Assembly: GCF_020740795.1 (NCBI RefSeq)
Contig: NC_067284.1
Coordinates: forward strand, 96,153,440 to 96,217,439
Direction: 5' to 3'
Length of the DNA: 64,000 bases
From: Apus apus
Taxonomy: Eukaryota; Chordata; Aves; Apodiformes; Apodidae
Shown here in pieces: positions 25,401 to 37,500 of this stretch. Under the pieces are notes generated by a model. The model had not been told where the DNA came from. It saw only the letters and a program-made list of their open reading frames with translations, and made no database searches. The position numbers and the translations under genes are program-made. Every line of letters begins with the position of its first letter. Position 1 is the stretch's first letter.

Positions 25401-28400
25401 TGATTTTTAAAATTTATTTTAATTTCAATGTTAAGAATATACATTGGTGATATTTAAAAAGGTAAGTGCTTAGCCTGAAGGTTTACCTTGATCACTACAG
25501 TGCCATAGGGGCTGTTTCTTGCTGTGTACATTTCAATTTGGTTTAGACTTGGATATCTCTGTTAAAGGAGATCTCGGAAGTCCACTTCTTGTAATGTTTG
25601 GGTTGTGTTTTTTTATTGTACGTCTTGTGATCTGAAGAAAATGCCCATTCCCTTCTCAAGGATAGCTGCCAGTGCACTACTGACCTTACAGGAGGTCACA
25701 TCTGTCTTTTTTTACTGTTTTTCCTTATTGATGAGTCTGAAGTGTACTGGCAGCCAGCTGCTGCTAAGGAAGCTTCTACTTACAAATCAGCATTTGTTAT
25801 CTATGCTAGCTTGAAAGATGAGAGTTATTTGTTCTGCACTTCCTAGATTTCAGCTTATCTTTCCTAAATTGTGGAAGACGTGTGAGCAAGGATCAAATAG
25901 GGTCTTCTCTGAAAGAGCATCATTAAGTCTTTCTGTAATCAAGAGCTGTAGAGTATGAGAGACTAGTAGGTTAAAAATCTAAAATTAATTTAACAGTCAT
26001 CTCTCTTAGACTAGCTCAAAAGTCCTGTGTTTAGCTTGTAAGTTAGTTCACATTATGTTAGGCAATTTCATTCCTAATGCAGGCAACTGTTTTATCCTAG
26101 TAAGAACTGGTGTCCCTCCACAGAATACAATCAGTAGCCCACAGCATTTTCCTAGGCTAGAAGACCTTTCAAGTGACAAGAAAGAAGCCACTTGAATTTT
26201 TGCTTAGCCATGTACATACTGGAGGTTAGTACAGTTCCTTACTAGGGCTGCAGGGTGCTCTTTACAAAGCATCACAAGTGACTTGTTCTGTGAGTGGTGT
26301 TTGAGGTCAAACCTGCCTTCAGACATTTTGCATCATTGTTCACTATGTACAGCTGGAACTTGAAGCAGAAGAAAATCTGGACTAGCCCGAAGGAAAAGAC
26401 TCCTTGGTTTTCATTAAATTGATGTTGTGGTGCTAATTAAAGAATCTTATTTTGTAAATATTATTAGATTTCTTTAAATTTAGTCCATAATTTTCTAATA
26501 ATCTCAGCTGCAGCAGTAGTATTTTTAAGCTCAGCATATTAGTGGGCATCTTCTCAAATGTGATTCCAGGAGACATTTGGAAGTAGAATATACACAGGGA
26601 CCCTATCTCTGATAGGAAATGAAATGCGTTTGTGTACCAGAGATCTATCAGCAGGTGCCCATTTATGTGAGTATGCTGATAACAGTGTTTATACTGCCAC
26701 ATAAAACTTCCCAGTTGTTGTGGTTTTTTCTTGCTGATAAGTAGGGAAAAGAGAATACCTCTTGTGCTGCATAGTTGATAACACAGCTTTTTGGTTACGT
26801 TATTGGCAGTTCTTGTGTAAATTAGAATCTCTCTGGTTTTACTTCTCTGTGAGATTTCATTTACATGGAGAGACAATTTAAAGAGAATAACAATGTAAGG
26901 AATGCTTAGCAGCAAGTCTGTGTCACAATCTTGGGTGTTATTTCCAAACAGCTGTTTTTAAAAGTTAACAAACTGTTTTTAAACTTAAAATACTGCATCA
27001 GTAGAAATTATTTATAAATATCATGCTAAATTCATATTTGCTGATAAAATACAAAACTGTAATGACAGAATAACCTTTCTGAGTAAGAACTGCAGTGACT
27101 CAACTGGGGCTATTACTGTATCCCACTTGTCTGTTCATACAACATGATTAAGGACCCTTTTGGAATACATATTTATTAGGAAATATTTTAATGTTTCTGA
27201 TTAGAAACTCTTATTCAGTGTTTCAAATGCCTCTGACAAACTAGATGTCTAATCTCAATTGAAATTAGCAGGAATTGTTTTCCCAGAATTCCTTAGCCTA
27301 TGCAGAGTCGTCATTATGGTTAATTTTTTTATTATTTTGACAAAAAGAATCTCTGCACATGATATTTCAGGCTACATTTGGAATGTATGTATTATGCAAA
27401 AATGCATGTGGTATAACTTTAATAATAGGTTGCAGACAAAATTCCTTTTCTTTGTCATTTCAGCCTACTGTCAATTTGGTGATTGATCATAGCAAATAAT
27501 AAATACTATATAGCAGTGCCTTTCCATATTGAAATGCTGCAAGTCCAAATGCTGCATCTAGTTAATTTTAAAATTTTAAAATTAAAAGGTGAAAAGTAAT
27601 TGGCTGCTGAAACACTGTAGATCTGAAATTCAGTGTAGCCTAATATGAATTGGAAAGTCTCAAGTAACGACAGCATATTTTATTAAAAAGGGAAAGTCAG
27701 ATGCTGCCTAATGACAAGTGAGGTGGGTCAAAAAGAGTGAGTTACAGATTTCAGATATGTTTATAAGTATTTGTTCAAATATTAATTTTAATGTCTTCCA
27801 CCAAAGAGGGGAGACAGATCATAAAACTTCATTATGCTCCTGTATATCAAACTTTTGTTACTTCTTATTGCTAACAAAATTTGTGATTATTTATTTTTCA
27901 TTATGAACTGTGACATTTACCTGAAATATGCCCCCTATTAGGTTTTTCTGAGACTTTTTCTTACTTTGTTGTTGGATACTCCCAATGGGAAGTGTTGAAT
28001 ATTCTTGCATATGTTCTCCCTGATAGTAAGCCAATTTTTTTTTAAACGTATGTATATTTTTAGAATATTTTGAGTGAGTGACTTCTGAAACTTGCTTTAA
28101 CTTGAGCTTATAAAGTTGCTTTGATGCCTCAATTGACAGTATTAGGTGAGTGATTCTCTTGCTAGAATTCCAAGGACCCGAGAGGGACTATTGTGATGAC
28201 TTAAAACCTAAATATATATGTATTACTTGCTAAGTAGGAGCTAGTAAACAGATTGGAAGTGCATATGTGAAGGTGGAGGGAAATTATGAGTTGTGTACTA
28301 ATCACAGCAAACAGTTAAGGCTAGAAAAGGGGAGAAAATGGCAAATTATTTAGTAGGTCTTTCCTATGGCTTTAGAGGAAAACAGTATATTTTTAACAAG

Positions 28401-30792
28401 GAAATAGCAATCATCTTTTTGAGTCTCCTTTGAATCTTTGTAGCAGGATAGATCTTTTACCCTAGGGAGGACAGACAAGTAACCTGTTTTTTACCAGTAG
28501 TTGAAACCTGGTGGATTTCATAGCTTGGCAGCTTCTGATCCATACAACTGAAGTTCAGATCAACCGATGCTGTCTTGCAGTATGTATTAAAGTCTGCAAG
28601 CTACTCATGTCAGGTGGAAAGCTGAGAAGTGTTGCCTACCTCATGGTGAAAGACTCTTCTGTAGCTTTCTAATATATCTAATCCAATAGTGCACATATAA
28701 GCTTAGCTTTTCCTAACAGTGGAAAATAAATGCTGAATAATTTTGCCATGTACATCATGGATTGTGCTGGGCTGGCATGCTGTTGTTAGATTAACAAGTA
28801 GTGAAGAGCAAGTGAAACATCTTTTGAGGGAAGCTGAACCCCTTTATACAGTAAATGTTCACATAAATGGAATATGAAACTCTGTATACATTATTACATG
28901 ATCAGGAATACCTTAAAGCCATGCAAAATACCATCAAAACATTGGCATGTTCCTATAACTTACTTGAATTCTAAGTACAAATACCAATTTGTAGAAAAAA
29001 ATGTTCAGTGCATTAGCAACATTATGCAGAAACCTTGGCAGTGTCTGTGGTTGGGTGAAATTACCATGTTTAATAGTTTCAGAATAAATACAGAAGTTTT
29101 CTTAGGCTTATGATTTCTTGAGGATCTAGCTTGGGTTTAAGGGATTAAGAATTATTCATCACAGCAAAAGGCCTAGCTTTTACAAAGCTATGAATGGCTA
29201 TGGTAGGAATCAGAATGAAAATCACATCAGCAATTAGGCATATGAGACTAAACCACCAATAGCAGGAATCATTACTTACATAGACTTTTTGAAGTTGTAA
29301 ATATTAACTGATGATGCAGCTCGTGGAAGCATTAAGGATGAATGAAATATGTGTCCTAAATTCATCAGGACTGCATTTTAAACTGAGTATCAGCTGTTTA
29401 TTTATATTTATCTGTTTGAAGTAAGCAAATACCCATTATGTGAAACAGGCAAATACGGAGAACTTCCAAACCTTTGGCTGTAAACCATTTTATTTTATTT
29501 TTATCCCTGCCAAGATGTGTTTGTCTCCCTTCAGCTTTGTTTCTGCTTTCTGTAATTTTTGCAACACAGATGCTGTGTGATAGCACCTTCCTGTTAGAAG
29601 GCAGTGCAAAGTGCAAAGAATGCAAATATTTATCATGAACAAATTACAGGGTGTGCATTAGATAGAAAACCAGTCATTTAAGCACTAGTTGCAACAGCCT
29701 TTTCAGTTGCTGTTAAAACATTATGCATGCTGTAATTCCATGTTTTCTGATTCCTGAAGGATAATGCCTTTGTAACTTGAAAGCTTTTGCTTGTGTGCAT
29801 GTAGCATTATGTTTTTGTGGATTAGTTTGCATGATAGCTGGAAATACTGTTGTGTACTGAGCCAGCAATCACATTAATGAAGTTTTTCTTAATTCAGATA
29901 GTGGTTGCTTTGGCTAATGAGGGTGATGAACCTACTGAAAGAAAAATCACAACAAACTCACTGTGAGTTAATAGATTGCTTGTGCCTTGGGCAAAAAAAA
30001 AAAAAAAAAGGTGTAAAGACCTGTGTTTGTATTTTTCAACATTGATGACAACACCAATGCGCAGCCTTCCAATTTGGTGGACATTTTGCATTAAAGTTAA
30101 TGCTTAAGAAAGATTTCAACAACTCACTAATAATTGATAATTTCACTGTTGGAATATGGGTTCTATGGGTTTTTTGTTTCAATGTGTTTAAAATGTCCTG
30201 CAGGAACAAAAACCTGCGTTTTCTAGAATCCTTGGAGTGATTTAAGAGGGATTTCTTGATGCATCCTTTCTCTTACCTGAGTCTCCTTTAAACATGCATA
30301 CACAGCCCACCCTGCCCCCCCCCCCAGTTCATAACCTAGTTCTGAATCATCACAGATCTTGGGAGCTAACGGAGCTCCTCTGCAAAATAAAATAGGTGTT
30401 ACAAATTGCATGATGTTGAGGTGAGACTGTGTTTCTAGCTCTCTTGAGAGACTGCAGCTGAAGCTAAACTTGCCTTCTTGGCAGCTACAGAGAATGGTTT
30501 TTTTTGCCAATACTCGTGTGCTGCGGGGATCTTCATTTAGCAAATGAGCCACTAAATGTAAAATAGAGGGACCCATATTTCACAATGCACCACATAATAA
30601 GATGAGATTATATGGGATTGCTGTTGCTTTTTTTTTTTTCTCTTAGATGCTTGAGGAGACTTCTCAGGTTTTGTTGATGCGCTTAAGCACTTAAATGTAA
30701 TCTGATTCAGAATCAAAACTTTAAAAATATTATTTCCGAAGGGAGGAGAAACATAACTGCATGTGTTTTCTTTCTACAGGGATGAATTGTAA
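1353..30792 (+). CDS. PCMT1: PCMT1 gene (spliced), protein-L-isoaspartate O-methyltransferase
   Basis: Cytosolic repair enzyme that methylates the free alpha-carboxyl of L-isoaspartyl (and D-aspartyl) residues with S-adenosylmethionine, starting conversion back to normal aspartate. Coding exons: 1353-1407, 10703-10807, 12346-12377, 14089-14193, 17537-17657, 21935-22020, 23548-23727 (or 23548-23717 spliced to 30780-30792). All introns are GT-AG and all phases agree. The product is 227 aa (ending WK) or 228 aa (ending RDEL), the usual family length. Visible motifs: the TISAPHM substrate-site block with Ser60; SAM motif I LDVGSGSG at 83-90; YDAIHVGAA at 153-161; [12 protein letters not shown] at 173-184. 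Residue 120, Ile/Val polymorphic in humans, is Ile. The ATG at 1353 has G at -3 and G at +4. An upstream in-frame extension is described separately. Near-identity to the human protein makes the call secure. Confidence 0.97.
1408..10702 (+). other. PCMT1: PCMT1 intron 1
   Basis: About 9.3 kb. The first 600 bp continue the CpG island (including a 12-G run at 1438-1449). The rest is AT-rich, with no exon-like block or repeat that I can name. Short open frames here look like chance. Confidence 0.9.
10703..10807 (+). CDS. PCMT1: PCMT1 coding exon 2
   Basis: Encodes Lys19 to Ile53 and the first base of Gly54 ([18 protein letters not shown]...DSPQSI). The acceptor is an unusual AT-rich tract ending tttatttatag; the donor is gtaaga. 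Length 105 nt. Confidence 0.96.
10808..12345 (+). other. PCMT1: PCMT1 intron 2
   Basis: About 1.5 kb, AT-rich, containing a CR1 copy (about 11438-11890) in opposite orientation to the gene. No other feature was seen. Confidence 0.9.
11438..11890 (-). mobile_element. CR1 LINE, 5'-truncated 3' part
   Basis: On the minus strand this is the CR1 3' region. A degraded ORF2 C-terminus ([19 protein letters not shown] near 11780-11835) leads to the 3' terminal text that ends with the typical ATTCTATGATTC repeat unit at about 11438-11452. The 5' end fades near 11890. The insertion lies in PCMT1 intron 2, antisense to the gene. Confidence 0.9.
12346..12377 (+). CDS. PCMT1: PCMT1 coding exon 3 (32 nt)
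   Basis: Very short exon encoding Gly54 to Met64 ([10 protein letters not shown]), including Ser60 of the isoaspartate-binding site. Acceptor ...tttacag, donor gtaagc. Phase 0 at its end. Confidence 0.95.
12378..14088 (+). other. PCMT1: PCMT1 intron 3
   Basis: About 1.7 kb, AT-rich. It contains a diverged CR1 3' end (about 12640-12815). Nothing else was recognised. Confidence 0.85.
12640..12815 (+). mobile_element. Diverged CR1 3' end
   Basis: Decayed CR1 text in plus orientation: a gaagcactggaacagg segment near 12649, then ggattggactacagaatttc near 12752 and the ccagagatcttttccaacct segment near 12772. Older and more diverged than the copy at 11.4-11.9 kb. Confidence 0.6.
14089..14193 (+). 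CDS. PCMT1: PCMT1 coding exon 4
   Basis: Encodes residues 65-99, including the SAM-binding motif I LDVGSGSG (83-90). Acceptor ...tgtctcag, donor gtgaga. 105 nt, phase 0 at both ends. Confidence 0.97.
14194..17536 (+). other. PCMT1: PCMT1 intron 4
   Basis: About 3.3 kb of AT-rich intron. No repeat, RNA gene or exon-like block that I can support. Confidence 0.85.
17537..17657 (+). CDS. PCMT1: PCMT1 coding exon 5
   Basis: Encodes residues 100-139 and the first base of Val140 ([20 protein letters not shown]...SSGRVKLI). Residue 120 is Ile. Acceptor ...attccag, donor gtgagc. Confidence 0.97.
17658..21934 (+). other. PCMT1: PCMT1 intron 5
   Basis: About 4.3 kb, AT-rich, with a CR1 3' tail at about 19150-19278. 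Otherwise nothing recognisable. Confidence 0.85.
19150..19278 (+). mobile_element. CR1 3' tail
   Basis: Contains the CR1 end text: ttggactcaatgatctccag followed by aggtcccttccaatccttat, then attcaattattctatg at the 3' boundary (about 19205-19278). The part before 19205 is diverged, so the left boundary is approximate. Confidence 0.75.
21935..22020 (+). CDS. PCMT1: PCMT1 coding exon 6
   Basis: Encodes Val140 to Ala168 ([20 protein letters not shown]...VPQA), including methyltransferase motif II. Acceptor ...cttgcag, donor gtaagc. 86 nt, phase 0 at its end. Confidence 0.97.
22021..23547 (+). other. PCMT1: PCMT1 intron 6
   Basis: About 1.5 kb of AT-rich sequence with no recognisable feature. 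Confidence 0.85.
23548..23727 (+). CDS. PCMT1: PCMT1 coding exon 7, with WK stop or alternative donor
   Basis: Encodes residues 169 on: [16 protein letters not shown] through TDKEKQWSR, then W-K-stop (TGA 23725-23727) if read through. A donor at 23718 (AG/gtggaag) lies inside these last codons. Used as a splice site, it joins 23717 to 30780 and replaces WK with DEL (tail RDEL). Acceptor ...gttctag. Both C-termini match the two human isoforms. Confidence 0.96.
23728..23950 (+). other. PCMT1: 3' UTR of the WK isoform with poly(A) signal
   Basis: Untranslated sequence after the exon-7 stop. AATAAA at 23921-23926 gives a roughly 215-nt 3' UTR if used, and a second AATAAA lies at 24106-24111. The end point is inferred from these signals. 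Confidence 0.5.
29993..30009. repeat. A17 homopolymer
   Basis: Seventeen adenines in PCMT1 intron 7. No retrocopy was recognised upstream of it. Confidence 0.85.
30780..30792 (+). CDS. PCMT1: PCMT1 coding exon 8 (RDEL tail)
   Basis: After the acceptor tttctacag, the exon adds G-GAT-GAA-TTG-TAA. Joined to AG of exon 7 this reads R-D-E-L-stop (stop at 30790-30792). It matches the RDEL-ending mammalian isoform. RDEL resembles the KDEL ER-retrieval tail, but the protein lacks a signal peptide unless the long N-terminal form is made. Confidence 0.92.
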
Positions 30793-31575
30793 AAGCTACA
30801 TCATCTTGACCCAAACATAGTGTCACAGTGGACTGCTCATCTCCAGTTCTAAAAGCTTTTTGAAAACCAACAGCATTGCAGCTTGTTTTGGACTTCGTTA
30901 TACTGTTGTTATCAGCATGGAAAAGCGTGGTGTTTGTTTTATATTTTTTAGATGCTCAAGGCAAATCTGATAAAGAAATGGTGGAAAGTTTTATTTAGGC
31001 ACTGTTTAATTTAACATGCCTTTATTTTACTTTCATCTGTTCCAAGTGAATGTCTGCAAAACAGCAGATAAAGAGCTATAGCTTGTGAACTCTAATTTTG
31101 ATGGGGGTACTTGAACACTCACTTCTCTTGGCTCCTGTGTCCCTTGGTAAAACTGCTTCTGTGCACCTTATGACACTACGTAGGTAATACCAGGTTTTCT
31201 GTGTTCCAATGTCTGCTAGATGCTACTAAAAGGAGATCAACTTCCTTTTTAAGCTTTTGACATGGTGTCATAGACTAGCATGTAGTAGATACAATCAGCT
31301 GCTTTGTTACCTTAAAACCAGGCATTTGTATATATTAAACTTCAAGACATCAGAGGTGGGTGGCTGCTCTTATCAAACATTGCTGTTCAAGTTGGACAAG
31401 ACATAGTTTCCCTTCTAAAATTAATTAGAGTCTTGAAATTCTGTTTTGGTAGCTCACTATTGATGTGACGCAAATGGATCTGACTCCGTAAGTATGATTT
31501 AAGCTGTGTCCCAATCACTGAACAGTTTGTGCAATGCTGCTTTGCCAAATAAAATTAAAAGCAAAAGGGTGGTTG
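30793..31575 (+). other. PCMT1: PCMT1 3' UTR (RDEL isoform)
   Basis: Sequence after the exon-8 stop up to AATAAA at 31548-31553, which would give a UTR of about 0.78 kb. The cleavage point is inferred. Confidence 0.6.
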
Positions 31576-34500
31576 TGTGCTTGTGTGGAAGATTAGGATC
31601 AGTGTGTAGTAGAATACTGAGATATGGATTGCTAGATTCTTTATTAAAAAATAAATAAATCCAGTTTGGTTCTGAAAAAAAGTTGCTCCTGGCAAAGCCA
31701 TTTGCTATATAAATGTTTTTCTAACTGTGGTCACCCAGGAAAAATTCTGGCTTTTTAAAAAGTGAATTCTTAATTGCTATACAAGGAAAACATGCATACA
31801 GAGGGAATAATGAATCCTGGATTCGTAAGTACAGACAGCAATGCAATTGTTCCATTTTTTATATAGAAGAGTAGTTAAAGTTCTATAGACCTTTCTTCCC
31901 CAAGTTTTCTGTTTTGGTACTGTAAAATGTCAACAGCAAATTGCAAAGCAGTAAAGTGAGTGCTTTGGGAAAGGAGGGAAGTGTGTCCTGAGTCATCTTC
32001 CTCAGATTTGAGCAACCAGGAATTAAAGTAAATGGCATGTTACAATTTTTATCTGTTTTTTTTCTTTCACGGTAAAATAATTTGTATAAAACAACTCATA
32101 TTGATCAGTGCAAAAACATATTTGACTTTTTGTGGTGAAACAGCATTAATTTTGTGATAGGATTAATCCCTGAAAGCATAAAGGTTCAAATTCAAAGGCC
32201 TCTGAATATGAAAGCAGAGCATTTTAAATAACTTTCCTTTTGAAGATCAACCCCATCCTATTCTTGTGTAAAAGAAATGCATCAATTTATTTAAATGCTT
32301 GGAAGTTAATGTACTACCTCCTGATCTGACTGCAGCCTGTGAGCCCATACACAAAGATTAAACTTATAAAGGAATTAATATAGCTTGTGTTCTAGAAGAT
32401 ACAATTCAGAAAAACCCACTTTCATGTGACAAATTTGTACTAACTCCACAATCAACTGTGAATCTAGTTCTTGGTGTTGAAGTGAAATACCTTAAATGAT
32501 GCATGCTAATGTTCAGCCTTCTGGTCACTGTTTCATTTGATTTGAGTTCAGCTTTATTTACATCTTCTCACTAATTTAATCAGTAGAGGAAAGATATGAG
32601 CTCAACTGTATCCAAAGTCTTGACTCTGGTGGTAAAGCTGAGACCTGGCGACAGCTTTTCTGGGTTGAACCACTTCAGGAGATGTAAGGCTTCAGGGACC
32701 AAGGCTGTTGGGATTAGTGCACCCATTCTATTGAAGGGGTTGGTGGTAATCCAGGTACTCAGACTGAAAGGAGTATCCAGGAGTAGCATTTAGGAATTGG
32801 AAAACTAAAACCCTTCCATGGTGGAGCAATGGTTCCGAAGTAAAAGCTTCTTGGAGAAGTGGACAAGTTGAAATGCAGAAGATTTGAAGAGCTTGAATAA
32901 ATGCTGTGTGAACTGTCTGAGTTGCATACTTTGCCAAATAAAACAAATTGAGAGGAAGCTGTATCTAGGTGTCTGTTTGGTTTGGGGTTTGGTGGTGGTG
33001 GTTTGTTGGTTGTTTTTTTTCCATCTTCACAGGACTTCACATGTGTAAAGATACTGACTTACTAAATTACCAGAACTGTGTCCATTTTCATTTAATTAGG
33101 GTATTGTGGCAGATACCAAGCCTGGTAATACCATACAAAAAATGAGTTTCATTTGACTGCTTGGAATTTCTTTAGTTCACATCTGGGTGTTCTGGGGAAC
33201 AGGCTGTGTGCAGGGTGTGAGTTCTGCCTGCTGTCAGTAGTTGAATTCACCTAGCTAGGAGTGCATGATCTGCCACTTGCAAGAATTCAAGTTTATCTTT
33301 TTATAACAGGTGCAGTGATGCTTCACTGGATTGCTATGATCACATCTAACCTAGAACGACTTGGGAGAACAGCTTGGCTGAACCAGTGACAGTCACTTGT
33401 CCAGTTGTTTCCAGTAGAAGACCCAGAGTCTGAGCAGAGAAACCGAGAGCCCATACTTATGTCTTGAAAACCCCCAAGCAGCTGTGGGTGCCCTGCAGAG
33501 AAGAGCAGTTTGGTGTGTCATATGAATGGTTTCTGTTCATGTAGCAGCATTTTTTTAGGGAAACTAGCACACAGAGGGTGAGCACCAGCACTGCTGTTTC
33601 GGGCCAGCTGGATGATTCCTGAAATGTTTTGTAGTCAGCAAGTTTGAAATGGGCAATAATGCCTGGAGCAGGGTGGGTCTGTGTGGTAGGCTCTGGAGCA
33701 TCCAGCTGGCAGCAGTTCTCTCCACATATGCAGTATTTTTGACAGGGTGACAAGCTCCAGGGTTTTTGAGTGTGGAGTGACTGTGGAATTAACCATCAGC
33801 ACAAAGAGGTAAACTGAAGTGTCCAAAGATGCTGAACTAATACTGATGTTCCTGTCAGAAAGAAGAGTTAACCATTTCTTACAACAGTAATATTTTCTTC
33901 CTTTTATTCATTAACGTGCCCCAGGATGTGTTGCCTTAGATTTAAATGCAGTTCACAGAAAGGCTGTGACTGCAATTCTCTATTTTAACATGATGCAAAG
34001 GATGAGTAACGCAACCAGGCTTGTGCTTTGTATCTGTTGGTTTCATGTAGCTTATTTTTGAGGTGCAGCAATTATGATGCAGTTAGAAAGATGAAGAATA
34101 CCAAGTTACCTTTATGGAATCCTTGCTCTTTTACCTAGACAATGTGGAAGGGGTATTCTGCTGAAGTGAATGAGCAGTGGTCCTGGCTCAGCAAAAAGGC
34201 ACGATGACGTCATGCAAGCACATTGTGCAGAACAAAACAAACAAAACCACAGGAAGAGGCCCAAAATGCAGCCTGTGTGCAGGGGGATTCAGGAGATTAC
34301 GAGGTCTGAAATCAGACTTTCAGAACCTCCAGACTTTACACATCAGGAAGCGTAAATTAAAGAGTTTAAATGCTGTAATATACAATAGATGGATCCACAC
34401 ACACGGTTTAAGTTGGTTTTGTGGGCTCATATGTTTTGCCTTTGTTGGCTCTTGGAGTTTTTGTCCATGTGCTTATAATAGTGAAAAGTTGAAGACCAGT

Positions 34501-37500
34501 TGTTGGAAGTGTGCAGACATCATGTGAGATATCATAAACTCCTTTGTACCATAATCAATATGCTCTGTGCTCAGAGCAGATGGTAACAAGGTTCAGGTTT
34601 CTTTGCCTCAGGTCTGAGGAACTCAGCTTGGACTAAAACTTGCCCTTATGCAGGCAGCCTTGCTCTAAACTTTACATATTCTCCTTAACCTGCCACGTTT
34701 AATCCTTGACATGCCAGGGCTGCTTCCTGTTCCAGGTGGCAGTTTTATGTGCAGCCGAAATTCATCATGCAGCTGATGCATTCTGATGCATTTCCTATGA
34801 ATGGCTGTTGTTACTCTCTCATGCTCTTGGCAGGGTGTTAATGAGATGCTCAGCAGAATGTGCTCAGGAACTAAAATTTTACTTCTTTACATTATTAATT
34901 ATATGGACAAAGTTATTGATGAAATATGTATGGAGGAGGTCCATCTGCCCATTAAAAAATGCCTGAAAGCTTCAGGAAGGAGAAAGAACTCACTTTGTGT
35001 CTCATCACACCAGACTCGAGAACTGGAATGACTTAATCCGTGCCTTTTAAAGAAAACTCTGTTTTAGCAACAGCAGATTATTTTCATAAAGATTGTTGAT
35101 GGACTTTCTCTGAGATCTGTTTGATCTTTCAAATTTCTTTGTAGTCTCAGCCATCTTTGTCAAATGCTTCTGAGGAACTGATCTGCTATGTGTTCTTGAA
35201 AATACTCCCTGAAGCTACTGAGAAACTAAAGTCCTTTCTCCAGCCATGTTTAGGCATATATTTGCATTTTATGTGTCTTTGTTATGAACAGATTAAGTAT
35301 CTTGTTCACCATGTTCTGCCAAATCCTTTTTTGCTGTAATGGAGAAAGGGCATCTGAGGTTAATCAGTAACTTCTGTTTCAGGTGCATTCTGGACTAGGA
35401 GGACACTGGTTAGGGAAGTGGGTGATTCAGAGCACCTGCCTAGGCTACTGCTGTGATCAGAGCTCTGGAAGAAGCTGTCCCCCCCCGGCTATAGAGGCAG
35501 CCTCAGGAATGTCTCTCTTGTGCATGGAATTGGCCTTCAGGGATGCTTCCTCCAGAATCCCAAATTTCCATTGTGCTGCCTGCTTTCAAGTAATTTCGTC
35601 CTCCACCCATTCAAGTTTCCTGCTCCCTCTGTAGCTACATTAATCAGTAATTTCTTTTGAATGTAGATATCTAAAATAAATCTCTTTAATGCATTAGGAA
35701 CCAGTAGTTGTTAAGAACTATGGTAAAATTTTTTGCTCTGCCCTCTTTAAAACAGGATTATACATTTTTGTTTAGGCAAGCAACTGGTGACATCCTTGCA
35801 AGCTGTGACTCAGTCCTTCACAACACTCAACCCTTCTGCCTTCTCTGTTTTTTTTCTCAGCCTGCTCAAAATAGTTTTCATTGATTTATGAGTGATTTGT
35901 AACTGTCAGCCGAGCCTTAAAAATGCAAAGCTTCAAATTCTAGCAAGTGTCTGTAAAATGTGTTTCTGAACTGGCTTCTTGTGCTGATTCAGTCTTTCTA
36001 GACCTCTTTGTGTTTCAATGCTCCAATGCAGAGTGGAGTGTTCAGCAAGTATTTCTGTTGTACAAATGTATTTGTAGCCTTACATTTTCACTTTATTACT
36101 TGTTTTAATTAACTATTGATTGAAAAACAAATAGCAAAGTTACTTCTACACATATTTGTTTTCCTCTGGATAGTCCCTGTTTCCAGCATGTTTTCCTTAT
36201 TCTGGTCAGGCTGATCATTTCATGGGCTCTCTTCTTTCGTACTAATTACTAAATGTTTATTGCCTCTGTCTGGTCTTTATGTCCATCAGCTCTCGGAATC
36301 TTTTCTAGTGTTTCCCTTTGCTTTTCTTCTAGCTTTTACCATTAGAAACTCAAAAATCTCAATTCCTGATGCTCATGAAAGCAGCAAGCACAAACCTCAG
36401 TGATGCATGACTCTGGATTCTGTTGGGGCTTACTAGAAAGGCTCTCTCTTTGTTTTGGGGTGGTGTGTTTGTGTTGCTATTGGTTCATGCCTGTGACTCA
36501 CTCTGTGGAGCTGGGCATTGAAACTCTTATGCTTTATCTAGGATTTAAAAAGCAAATGGAGCATCACACTGACCTATTTCAGCCTTTTTGTTTTGCAAAT
36601 GTGCTTTTGGAACTGTCCTGCCTGTAATCCTGCAGTGTTAGGGAAAGACTACACCCGGGATGTTCACGCTAGGATCCCCCTGCAAAAGTGGGCAGCAAGT
36701 AACTCACATTATGGAAAAAATCCGAGTTTGAATAATGGATAAAACTCAGGTATATGTTGTTTGTTACTCTGAAATATTTTGTACCCTTAGGGGTACCTAA
36801 GTTGCTCTAAAGGGCAAAACAATTGAAAACATAAAAAGTGATCTAACTGGAATACATATCTTGGTCGACATTAAAATACACTGACAAAACAAACTGTAAT
36901 GACCTCTCCTACTATGCAGAGTTATATCTACAGAGGAGTATTGCTATCAGAGCAACTGATATTTTCTGCTTATCTGTCTAAAACATGTTGGTAGTAAAAA
37001 CAGGTGGACTGATATTTCCAGACATGTCAGTGTTTAGGACAGGAGAAACAGATCTGACAGACCTGAAATAGTGATGATTTTCACACAGAATATGACTTGT
37101 GTTGCAGTGTAAACACTGTATAACACTCCCAAGCTGCTGAGATTTGCATGAGAAGCCATGAAAGCAGTGAGCAATGCAACCATGAAGATGGGGTAGAAGC
37201 AGCGCCTGCTCTCACCACTCCTTTGCAGTGGGAGAGAGAGCCCCAGCCTTGTGAGATGCCGGGAAGGCTGCGGAAGTGGTGTCAGCAGGAGGTGGCAGGA
37301 GAAGGGGGCAGCACTCCCAGCATGTTGATAAGGGTGACTTGCCACAGCTTTTTCTGCTAGTCCTCAGAGGTGTTCTGGCTCAGTAGTTCAGTATCGCTTA
37401 TTGCAAGGCAAACAGCATGAAAGCTATTAAAGTGAAACACGTTACTGAGACCAGTGTGTATTTATTGCAGGAGCTGCCAAGCCAATCTTATTTTGCTAAC

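Larger units (their letters stand above)
23718..30779 (+). other. PCMT1: PCMT1 intron 7 (RDEL isoform)
   Basis: About 7 kb between the weak exon-7 donor and the exon-8 acceptor. AT-rich, with an A17 run (29993-30009) and a C11 run (30315-30325). The longest open frame (26433-26915, minus) has no recognisable similarity. Nothing else was found. Confidence 0.8.

Noticed and set aside
26433-26915. 160-codon minus-strand open frame in PCMT1 intron 7
   Set aside because: No motif or family resemblance, AT-rich composition, and one frame of this length is not surprising in 64 kb. A protein search with no hits would confirm.
32580-33040. Overlapping open frames on both strands, followed by an AATAAA
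   Set aside because: It looked like a possible terminal exon or retrocopy, but I recognise no protein in either strand and no splice structure supports it.
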